Positions 15,592-22,114 of a DNA stretch of 35,524 bases are shown piece after piece. Within the stretch, counting starts at the first letter, position 1. Each line of letters opens with the position of its first letter. The position numbers and the translations under genes were made by a program. Below the pieces are notes generated by a model. The model worked only from the letters and a program-made list of their open reading frames with translations, was not told the origin of the DNA and made no database searches. This DNA is from Bacteroidales bacterium (GTDB lineage: Bacteria; Bacteroidota; Bacteroidia; Bacteroidales; UBA932). Location of the stretch: positions 1 through 35,524 of the forward strand of contig JAFWOY010000034.1 of assembly GCA_017509755.1 (NCBI GenBank), read 5' to 3'.

Positions 15592-16731
15592 ATGAAATAT
15601 ACGAGAATTGTCTTGTTGCTGCTGGCTTTCGCCCTCCTTGCCAGCGCCTGCCGGAAAGAGGAGGAAACAGGGCTCAGCTACTATGTGACGCCCAATCCCT
15701 ATGACATCGTAAACGTACAGGAGCCGCCCGCATCCAACGAGATCCGCAATGTCATCTTCCTGATCGGCGACGGCATGGGCCTCGAGCAGGCCAGTTGCGG
15801 CTGGGTCCTGAACCACGGCAAACTGAATCTCGACAATATGTCTGTCGTGGGTCTGTCCCGGACCTACAGTCTGAGCGACCTGATCACGGACTCCGCGGCT
15901 GGCGGGACGGCGCTGGCTGTGGGACAAAAGACCGCGAACAACCGTGTGGCTGTGGATATCGACGGCAACCCCCTCAATTCCATGTTTGTCAAAGCCCAGG
16001 AAGCGGGCAAGAAAACAGGTGTTGTCGTGACTTGCCACTTGGCCGACGCCACTCCTGCTGACTTCTGCTGTCATAGCGATCATCGCTACAAGTCGGATGA
16101 GGTGGTTGCCGGCTATGCCACTTCGGGCGTCGATTTCATCGCCGGCGGCGGCCGGGACTTTTTCGGCAAGAAGCGGAAAGACGGCCGCAACATCGATGAC
16201 GAGATGGGCACGAAGGGCTATGCGGTGGTGTACGACGAAACGGCCCTGATGGAGGCGCACCTGCCGATTCTGGCCCTTCTGGCGGAGGACAACCTCCCGG
16301 TAGCTTTGGAACGGGGCGACTTGTTCCGGCACATGGTGGCCAAAGGCATTGACGAACTTTCGTCGCAGAGCGGTGACAAAGGCTTTGTCATGATGATCGA
16401 AGGTTCCAGCATCGACGACTGGTTGCATGAAAACCGGATTGACCGGGCCATGGAAGAGTTGCTGGACTTCGACCGCACGCTGGGTGATGTCCTCAAGTGG
16501 GCGGCGGCTGACGGCCATACACTGGTTGTCGTGACGGCTGACCACGCGACGGGGGCCTTGACGCTGCAGGATGGAGACCTGGCGGAAGGACGCATCGGCG
16601 TGGCTTTCGGCAACGACTCGCACAACGGCATTGCCGTTCCCTATTATGTATGGGGTCCTGGCCGGGACCTGTTCCACGGATCCATGGAAAACAGTGAACT
16701 CGGCGCATTGATCATGTCTTGTGTCCGATGA
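15592..16731 (+). CDS. PhoA-type alkaline phosphatase, lipoprotein
   Basis: The 379-residue protein has a lipobox ending LASAC (Cys20), so it is anchored in the envelope. The alkaline phosphatase active site appears complete: IGDGMG (metal Asp), TDSAAGG with nucleophile Ser101, DATPADFCCHSDHR (metal and phosphate-binding Arg), IEGSSIDDWLHENR, TADHATG and a late SHNG metal His. It is shorter than E. coli PhoA (about 450 precursor residues), as in other Bacteroidota lipoprotein forms. Its place inside a PUL, 11 nt after the Tat-exported protein, suggests it removes phosphate from the target glycan or its fragments, not general phosphate scavenging. Confidence 0.87.
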   Translation: MKYTRIVLLLLAFALLASACRKEEETGLSYYVTPNPYDIVNVQEPPASNEIRNVIFLIGDGMGLEQASCGWVLNHGKLNLDNMSVVGLSRTYSLSDLITDSAAGGTALAVGQKTANNRVAVDIDGNPLNSMFVKAQEAGKKTGVVVTCHLADATPADFCCHSDHRYKSDEVVAGYATSGVDFIAGGGRDFFGKKRKDGRNIDDEMGTKGYAVVYDETALMEAHLPILALLAEDNLPVALERGDLFRHMVAKGIDELSSQSGDKGFVMMIEGSSIDDWLHENRIDRAMEELLDFDRTLGDVLKWAAADGHTLVVVTADHATGALTLQDGDLAEGRIGVAFGNDSHNGIAVPYYVWGPGRDLFHGSMENSELGALIMSCVR

Positions 16732-16749
16732 GAAAAAAGACTATCTTTG
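16718..16749 (+). promoter_or_regulatory. Internal promoter ahead of GH109 and the NahK-like gene
   Basis: CTTG at 16718-16721, a 20-nt spacer and TATCTTTG at 16742-16749 fit the Bacteroidota consensus. The -33 element lies inside the last codons of the phosphatase gene. Transcription would start near 16755, about 15 nt before the GH109 start codon. It could let the last two genes be expressed separately from the 16-kb operon. Confidence 0.55.
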
Positions 16750-16769
16750 TAGGAATAATAAGTCCTGTT

Positions 16770-18155
16770 ATGAGAAATACCCTCTTTACCTGCTTGCTGC
16801 TGACCTTGCTGCTGGCCGGCTGCAACAAACCTGCTGATACCCTCATCAAGACGCCCGTCCCGGCACGACCGGCAGGGCAGACGGATGTACTGGGCCTGAC
16901 CGCAGAACCGATTGAGACCGTTCACATCGGTGTCGTGGGCCTTGGCATGCGCGGCAGTGAAGCCGTGAACCGGCTGGCCCAGATTCCGGGTGCGGAGATC
17001 ATCGCCCTTTGCGACTTGCTGCCCGACCGCGTCGAAGGAAGCCAGGCCATCCTGGCCGAGCGCGGCAAACCTGCTGCGGCCAACTGCTACAGCGGCACCC
17101 AGGAATCCTGGCGCGGCCTCTGCGAACAGCCCGATGTCGATCTGGTCTATATCTGCACCGACTGGCTGAACCACTATCCCATCGCGATGTATGCCATGGA
17201 ATGTGGCAAGCATGTCGCCATCGAGGTGCCTGCCGCCCTCGACATGGATGAGATCTGGGGCCTGATCAACCAGTCCGAGAAGACCCGCAAGCATTGCATG
17301 ATGCTCGAGAACTGCATCTACGACTTCTTCGAAATGACGACGCTCGAGATGGCCCAGCGCGGTCTCTTCGGCGAGGTGATCCATGTGGAAGGCGCCTACT
17401 GCCACAATCTCGACCCGTACTGGGACGAGTATTGGAACAACTGGCGGCTCGACTACAATCAGAAACACCGGGGTGACGTCTATCCGACCCACGGCATCGG
17501 CCCTGTCTGCCAGGTGCTGGATATCCACCGCGGCGACCGCATGACCACGCTCGTCTCGATGGACACCAAATCGTTCAACGGCGCCAAGATCGCTTCCAAC
17601 CATGAAGGGAAGCCGGTCACCGAGTTCGCGAACGGCGACCAGACCTCCACGCTCATCCGGACCGAGAAGGGCAAGACCATGCTCATCGAGCACGACGTGA
17701 TGACCCCGCGTCCGTACAGCCGCATGTATCAGGTCGTAGGTACCGATGGCTATGCGGCCAAGTATCCGATCGGCCAGTACTGCCTGCGTGTAGACAAGCC
17801 GGCTGACAAGGTGGACGCCCGGCACATCAGCGACGAGAAGGTGTACAGCGGTGAAGAGATGGAGGCCCTCCAGGCCGACTATCGCAACGTCATCCTGACG
17901 CCCGAATTCGAGGCGCTTGCCAAATCGGTGGGCGGTCACGGCGGCATGGACTTCATCATGGACTACCGTCTGGTGTACTGCCTGCATCACGGCCTGCCAC
18001 TCGACATGGACGTCTATGACCTGGCTGAGTGGTGCTGCGTAGCTCCACTGTCGCGTGTTTCGCTGGAGCACGGCTCGATGCCTGTTGAGGTGCCCGATTT
18101 CACCCGCGGTGCCTGGAACAAGGTAAACGGATTCCATTACGCCCTTGCCAAGTAA
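16770..18155 (+). CDS. GH109 alpha-N-acetylgalactosaminidase (Gfo/Idh/MocA fold), lipoprotein
   Basis: I choose the ATG at 16770 because it gives a short lipoprotein signal (MRNTLFTCLLLTLLLAGC, Cys18); an in-frame start 51 nt upstream would bury the signal and lie within the promoter. The 461-residue protein has a Rossmann dinucleotide-binding motif (GVVGLGMRGSEAV) and the GH109 signature YPTHGIGPVCQVLDIHRGD at about 238-256, with Tyr238 and His241 in the place of catalytic residues reported for the family. GH109 enzymes keep NAD bound and cleave alpha-GalNAc through an oxidation-elimination-addition cycle. The lipoprotein signal suits extracytoplasmic removal of terminal alpha-GalNAc. A plain sugar dehydrogenase is less likely given the signal and motif. 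Confidence 0.86.
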   Translation: MRNTLFTCLLLTLLLAGCNKPADTLIKTPVPARPAGQTDVLGLTAEPIETVHIGVVGLGMRGSEAVNRLAQIPGAEIIALCDLLPDRVEGSQAILAERGKPAAANCYSGTQESWRGLCEQPDVDLVYICTDWLNHYPIAMYAMECGKHVAIEVPAALDMDEIWGLINQSEKTRKHCMMLENCIYDFFEMTTLEMAQRGLFGEVIHVEGAYCHNLDPYWDEYWNNWRLDYNQKHRGDVYPTHGIGPVCQVLDIHRGDRMTTLVSMDTKSFNGAKIASNHEGKPVTEFANGDQTSTLIRTEKGKTMLIEHDVMTPRPYSRMYQVVGTDGYAAKYPIGQYCLRVDKPADKVDARHISDEKVYSGEEMEALQADYRNVILTPEFEALAKSVGGHGGMDFIMDYRLVYCLHHGLPLDMDVYDLAEWCCVAPLSRVSLEHGSMPVEVPDFTRGAWNKVNGFHYALAK

Positions 18156-18159
18156 GAAG

Positions 18160-19236
18160 ATGGACGGGCGACTGAAACAGATTGCCGGTCACTTTGCCAT
18201 CGAAGGCCAGGTGACCGGCATCCGTCCGTTAGGCAACGGACTGATCAATGATACCTTCCTTGTCGAGACCGATGGTCCGGACAATTATGTCCTGCAGCGC
18301 ATCAACCAGTCCATTTTCCAGGACGTGGACCTGCTGCAGCACAACATCGATTGCGTGACCCGCCATATCCGCGCCAAACTCGAAGCGGCCGGGGAGACGG
18401 ATATCGACCGCAAAGTGTTGCATTTCCTGCCTGAAAAGGAGACCGGCAAGAGTTTCTGGACTGATGGGAAGGAGTGGTGGCGCGTATCCGTGTTTATCCG
18501 CGACGCTCTGACCTATGAGGCGGTGACGCCGGAATATGCCGGTTATGCCGGCGTGGCGTTCGGCCGTTTCGAGGCCATGCTGGCCGATTTGCCGGACCAG
18601 TTGGGCGAGCCGATCCCCGATTTCCACAATATGGAACTCCGGGCACGGCAGCTGCATGAGGCCGTGGCGGCGGATGCTGCCGGCCGGATGGCTGACCCGG
18701 AAGTCCGCGCGCTGGTGGACCAGATTTTCGCCCGGGAGGAGGAGATGTGCAAGGCAGAGCGGCTGTATCGCGAAGGCATCCTGCCCAAGCGCGTCTGCCA
18801 CTGCGACACGAAGGTCAACAACATGTTGTTCGACCGCGAGGGCAACATCCTCTGTGTCATCGACCTCGATACGGTGATGCCCTCGTTCGTCTTTTCCGAT
18901 TTCGGCGACTTCCTGCGCACGGCGGCCAATACGGCGGCGGAAGACGAGCCCGATCTGGACAAGATCGATTTCAACATGGACATTTTCCGGAGCTTCGCCA
19001 AAGGTTATCTCTCCACGGCCGGCGCTTTCCTGACGCCCGTCGAACGCGAGAACCTGCCGTTTGCAGCCACGTTGTTCCCCTATATGCAGACAGTCCGCTT
19101 CCTGGCCGACTACATCAACGGGGATACCTACTACAAGATCCGTTATCCGGACCACAATATGGTCCGTTCCCGCGCCCAGTGGAAACTTTTCCAGGCTGCC
19201 TGTGCCAAACTGGACGAAATGGCGCTATCTTTGTAG
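18160..19236 (+). CDS. NahK-like N-acetylhexosamine kinase (APH fold)
   Basis: The start at 18160 (ATG, 4 nt after the GH109 stop) gives 358 residues, nearly the length of Bifidobacterium NahK (359). Colinear landmarks include ITGIRPLGNG-like N-terminal strands, LQRINQSIFQDVDLL, the catalytic VCHCDTKVNNMLF and VIDLDTVMPSFVFSDFGD, and the C-terminal RFLADYINGDTYYKIRYPDHNMVRSRAQ. NahK phosphorylates GalNAc/GlcNAc at the anomeric C1 with ATP. In this operon it is the only candidate kinase for free GalNAc; the product would have to be GalNAc-6-phosphate to feed AgaS, or a mutase or another route must exist. It is the last gene of the operon. Confidence 0.85.
   Translation: MDGRLKQIAGHFAIEGQVTGIRPLGNGLINDTFLVETDGPDNYVLQRINQSIFQDVDLLQHNIDCVTRHIRAKLEAAGETDIDRKVLHFLPEKETGKSFWTDGKEWWRVSVFIRDALTYEAVTPEYAGYAGVAFGRFEAMLADLPDQLGEPIPDFHNMELRARQLHEAVAADAAGRMADPEVRALVDQIFAREEEMCKAERLYREGILPKRVCHCDTKVNNMLFDREGNILCVIDLDTVMPSFVFSDFGDFLRTAANTAAEDEPDLDKIDFNMDIFRSFAKGYLSTAGAFLTPVERENLPFAATLFPYMQTVRFLADYINGDTYYKIRYPDHNMVRSRAQWKLFQAACAKLDEMALSL
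19226..19233 (+). promoter_or_regulatory. Possible -7 element for the CsgG-like operon
   Basis: TATCTTTG at 19226-19233 overlaps the 3' end of the kinase gene and lies 37 nt before the next start codon. The -33 region is weak (TGTG at 19201-19204). The element and its TAGG flank repeat the internal PUL promoter at 16742-16752. Confidence 0.4.
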
Positions 19237-19269
19237 GCTAGAAACGACAATACTATAATTGTATCGGCA

Positions 19270-20148
19270 ATGAAGAAGTTTTTCAGCATTTTTCTGGTGG
19301 CGGTCCTGGCCCTGTTGACCGCCGCCCCGCTTCCTGCGCAGGAAAAAACGCTCAAGCGGAAAGTGGCCATCGGCCGCTTCACCAATGAAACCCAGTACGG
19401 CAAAGGCCTGTTCTACGATAAGGAGAATGATCCGATGCGCAAGCAGGCGCTTGACATCCTTTCAGCGAAGCTGGCCCAGAGCGGCAAGTTCATCCTGCTG
19501 GAGCGGGAGGACCTTGACGTCCTGGTGTCTGAAGCGGGGGAGGATATGAACAAGATCGGCGCCGACTACATCATCCTGGGCTCCATTACCCAATATGGCC
19601 GGAAGAATGAAGGTCACGAGCAAGTGTTCTCTTCCACGAAGACCCAGACGGTCGAGGCCGGCGTCAGCATCCGGCTCGTTGAGGCGGCCACGGGCCTGAT
19701 CATCTACTCCGATGAAGCCAAGGGCTATGCCGAGACGACCTCCAAGCAGACGCTGGGCATCGGCGGTTCCTCCGGTTTCGATGCCACGCTCAGCGACAAG
19801 GCCATCTCCGCGGCGCTCTCGCAATTGGTGGAGAACATCATCAACAAATGCATGGACAAGCCCTGGCGCTCTTACATCCTGGCGGAAGATGCGGGTTCGT
19901 ACATCATCTCCGGCGGTGAGGCGCAAGGCCTTTCTGTCGGCGACAAGTTCAATGTGTACAAGAAGGGCCGCAAGGTCAAAAACCCGCAGACCGGCATGGA
20001 GATCGAACTGCCCGGTGCCCTGGTCGGCATCGTGACGGTGCAGACGATCGTCGGTGATACGCCTGTGACCGAGGTATCTTTCTGCTCCTACAGCGGACAC
20101 GACCTGGATCTGGATCATCTTGATAACTATTATATCCTCGACGACTAA
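19270..20148 (+). CDS. CsgG-family outer-membrane/periplasmic protein
   Basis: This 292-residue protein has a signal peptide with an SPase I-type site after PAQ, and no lipobox Cys, unlike classical CsgG. The body shows the CsgG-family pattern: KVAIGRFTNETQYGKGL, LAQSGKFILLEREDLDVLV, IGADYIILGSITQYG and VEAGVSIRLVEAATGLIIYSDEAKG. A C-terminal extension (about 205-292; SGGEAQGLSVGDKFNVYKKG) resembles small beta-barrel domains. Known CsgG proteins form curli secretion pores, but family members without curli genes are widespread. Here it leads a cluster with a PEGA-like lipoprotein, DUF4810 and a GNA1162/DUF799 protein, suggesting one envelope complex. No curli genes are present. Confidence 0.83.
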   Translation: MKKFFSIFLVAVLALLTAAPLPAQEKTLKRKVAIGRFTNETQYGKGLFYDKENDPMRKQALDILSAKLAQSGKFILLEREDLDVLVSEAGEDMNKIGADYIILGSITQYGRKNEGHEQVFSSTKTQTVEAGVSIRLVEAATGLIIYSDEAKGYAETTSKQTLGIGGSSGFDATLSDKAISAALSQLVENIINKCMDKPWRSYILAEDAGSYIISGGEAQGLSVGDKFNVYKKGRKVKNPQTGMEIELPGALVGIVTVQTIVGDTPVTEVSFCSYSGHDLDLDHLDNYYILDD

Positions 20149-20149
20149 C

Positions 20150-20491
20150 ATGAAAAAGTACTTTCTGATCCTTTTTGCCGCCGCGCTTTTGTTGACGGGT
20201 TGCGGTGTCGGCTCCCACACCGTGGTCTCCGGCAGGGCCGATGAGGCGGGTGTCGTTTTCTTCGCCGATCGCTCGCAGCCGATCGAAGTGACGATTGACG
20301 GACATACCTATTACGTCAATTCCGTCAAGGACAGTGCTTTCAAAAGCAAGCGCAACATCAAGAAGACGGCCGACAATATGATTGTCGTCAAACCCGGCCA
20401 GCACGACGTCAGGGTACGCATCAAAGGCCAGGTCATCCTGACCCAGAAGATCTTTGTTTCCGCCGGTGACACCAAAGTCATAAATCTATGA
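20150..20491 (+). CDS. Small PEGA-like lipoprotein
   Basis: The 113-residue protein starts at 20150, two nt after the CsgG-family stop, and has a clear lipobox (LLLTGC, Cys18). The mature part has EVTIDGHTYYVNSV and VVKPGQHDVRVRIKGQ, which looks like a PEGA-type beta domain. I do not recognise a named family. It overlaps the start of the next gene by 4 nt, so it belongs to the same operon. An earlier in-frame ATG at 20120 would precede the signal peptide and is not used here. Confidence 0.75.
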   Translation: MKKYFLILFAAALLLTGCGVGSHTVVSGRADEAGVVFFADRSQPIEVTIDGHTYYVNSVKDSAFKSKRNIKKTADNMIVVKPGQHDVRVRIKGQVILTQKIFVSAGDTKVINL

Positions 20492-20937
20492 GATTGAGAC
20501 TGGTTCCCGCTATCCTGGCGGTCGGTCTGCTGCTTACGGCATGCGGACCGACCGCTGAGGTTCTTTATTATTGGGGCGGAACGCACAATGGGGTGACGGA
20601 ATATGAACGATATGCCTATCGTTCCGCCTCCAAGCAGAGTCCGGAAAGCACCTGCGCGATGCTGATGATGTATGAATCGCTGGTGAACCACCCGGGCGGC
20701 CTGCGCCAACTACCGCCTCCGGGCATCTGTGCGGAATACGCCTGGCTGCTGGCCCAGCCTGAAACTGCGGCCATTTTTGCCGAACATGCGACAGCCCGGC
20801 AGAAAGCCGTCTATGATTTTACCGACTACGGCAGCGGTTTCCTCGCGCGGAGCCGGGAACTTTTCGAGCGGGAGATGCAATACTACCCCGAATCGATCCT
20901 GTTCATCAAGCCCTTGGCTGAAAGACTGTTCAAGTGA
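20488..20937 (+). CDS. DUF4810 lipoprotein
   Basis: The 149-residue protein has a lipobox LLLTAC (Cys19) and then VLYYWGGTHNGVTEYERYAY, a Trp-Gly/Tyr-rich pattern typical of DUF4810 lipoproteins. The rest is helical, with PPPGICAEYAWLLAQ and a region resembling a TPR-like fold. Function is unknown. DUF4810 genes commonly lie beside CsgG-family and GNA1162/DUF799 genes, as here (4-nt overlap upstream, 1-nt gap downstream), so the proteins probably work together at the outer membrane. Confidence 0.8.
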   Translation: MRLRLVPAILAVGLLLTACGPTAEVLYYWGGTHNGVTEYERYAYRSASKQSPESTCAMLMMYESLVNHPGGLRQLPPPGICAEYAWLLAQPETAAIFAEHATARQKAVYDFTDYGSGFLARSRELFEREMQYYPESILFIKPLAERLFK

Positions 20938-20938
20938 T

Positions 20939-21640
20939 ATGAAAAGATTATTGTCCCTTCTTCTCCTTGTGCTTGCAGTCTCTTCCTGCGGACTCTCGTC
21001 GCCCAACCAGACGCGTAGCAGCCTATATCCCGGAATGTATGAGGAGCATCCGGTCACGTTGCTTGTGATGCCCCCCATCAATAACACGGCCAATGTGGAA
21101 GCCAAGGAACTGCTCTATACCTCCATCAGCCGTCCGCTGGCGGAAGCGGGTTATTACGTGATTCCGCCCACGCTTGCGATGGCCGTCCTCCGGCAGGAAA
21201 GCGGCTACGATGCCGAACTCTTCCTCGACCGGCCGCTCCGTCAGTTCCATGATTTCTTCGGAGCTGACGCCGTAGTATTTTCCGTCATCGAGTCCTGGGC
21301 CAAGCAGGGTGTCGGCATCAATACGAAACTCCGCTATTTCATCAAATCGACCTTGACAGACGAGATTCTGTTCGACAGGACCTGCGACTTGTTCCTGGAC
21401 TTGTCAGTCCATTCTGATCGGGAATCCTCCCAAGCAGGGATTGGTTCCACGCTGCTGGGCGTCCTTGTGGACCTGGCCGCATCTGCCCTGAACACGGCGA
21501 TGACCGATCACATCGAGGCTGCCCGCAAGGCGAACTATTATATCTTCCAGGATCTCCCGGTCGGGAAATATGACAACCTGTATATGAAAGATCAGGATTT
21601 CGCGGCCGAGCCCAAAGATGTGAGCAAAACCGTCAAATAG
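20939..21640 (+). CDS. GNA1162/DUF799-family lipoprotein
   Basis: The 233-residue protein begins at the ATG at 20939, giving a lipobox AVSSC (Cys17). It matches the GNA1162/DUF799 family in YPGMYEEHPVTLLVMPPINNTANVEAKELLY, AEAGYYVIPPTLAMAVLRQ and FGADAVVFSVIESW. The family is known from the Neisseria antigen GNA1162 and has a fold related to TolB/CsgG-like domains; its role is unclear. It is the fourth gene of the envelope cluster. Its 3' end overlaps the convergent msrC-like gene by 49 nt. Confidence 0.85.
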   Translation: MKRLLSLLLLVLAVSSCGLSSPNQTRSSLYPGMYEEHPVTLLVMPPINNTANVEAKELLYTSISRPLAEAGYYVIPPTLAMAVLRQESGYDAELFLDRPLRQFHDFFGADAVVFSVIESWAKQGVGINTKLRYFIKSTLTDEILFDRTCDLFLDLSVHSDRESSQAGIGSTLLGVLVDLAASALNTAMTDHIEAARKANYYIFQDLPVGKYDNLYMKDQDFAAEPKDVSKTVK

Positions 21641-22053
21641 TGTTCATCCACGGCATCGAACGTGTCGAGTTCGGCACTGTCGATGTCCAGTTCTGCCACG
21701 ACAGCGCCCTCTCGCAGGATCGGGATTACAATCTCGCTCCGCGACAGGGCGCTGCAAGCGATATGGCCCGGGAACTGGTCCACGTCGGGCACAATCAGGG
21801 TGCGCGCTTCCTTCCAGGCTGTGCCGCAGACACCGCGACCATACGCGATGCGGGTGCATGCCACGGGGCCCTGGAACGGACCAAGGACGAGTTCTTCACC
21901 GCATACTCGGTAAAAGCCGGTCCAATGAAATCCCATTCGGGCCTGGATGGCGGCGGCGATGTTGGCCATGTTGGCGATCTCGTCGGTCTCGCCGGCCGTC
22001 AGGGCTTCCACCTCCGGCAGAAGCGCCTGGTATTTACTTTCCTTCTCTGTCAT
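21592..22053 (-). CDS. msrC: Free methionine-(R)-sulfoxide reductase (GAF domain)
   Basis: The 153-residue cytoplasmic protein is a single GAF domain with the fRMsr signature: FHWTGFYRVCGEELVLGPFQG, VACTRIAYGRGVCG, and HIACSALSRSEIVIPI. The three cysteines in these motifs correspond to the redox-active residues of E. coli fRMsr. It reduces free methionine-R-sulfoxide with thioredoxin and is part of oxidative stress repair. The start codon lies inside a dispersed repeat (22049-22074), and the last 49 nt overlap the opposite-strand lipoprotein gene. Confidence 0.9.
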   Translation of the reverse strand: MTEKESKYQALLPEVEALTAGETDEIANMANIAAAIQARMGFHWTGFYRVCGEELVLGPFQGPVACTRIAYGRGVCGTAWKEARTLIVPDVDQFPGHIACSALSRSEIVIPILREGAVVAELDIDSAELDTFDAVDEHYLTVLLTSLGSAAKS

Positions 22054-22074
22054 TCTGAGCGAAGCGAAGAATCT
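22049..22074. repeat. Dispersed intergenic repeat of the ATTCTGAGCGAAGCGAAGAA type
   Basis: The 20 bases at 22052-22071 read ATTCTGAGCGAAGCGAAGAA, extended by GTC before and TCT after. I recognise this as a short element found scattered in many bacterial genomes from several phyla. It has matched outer arms (ATTCT/AGAAT) and an internal GCGAA duplication. It overlaps the start codon and second codon of the leftward msrC gene, so it supplies the beginning of that reading frame. Only one copy is in this window. Confidence 0.55.
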
Positions 22075-22084
22075 ATAATTTCAT

Positions 22085-22092
22085 TATTTTTG
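22085..22092 (+). promoter_or_regulatory. Possible -7 element for the metallopeptidase lipoprotein gene
   Basis: TATTTTTG at 22085-22092 matches TAnnTTTG and lies 22 nt before the start codon at 22115. No convincing -33 TTG is seen at the right distance, where the dispersed repeat lies. Confidence 0.4.
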
Positions 22093-22114
22093 TAAAAATA
22101 TAAAAAATCCGGAC

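Noticed and set aside
19244..19260. Weak inverted repeat after the NahK-like gene
   Set aside because: The arms around ACAAT/ATTGT are short and AT-rich with no T run, so it is not supported as a terminator.
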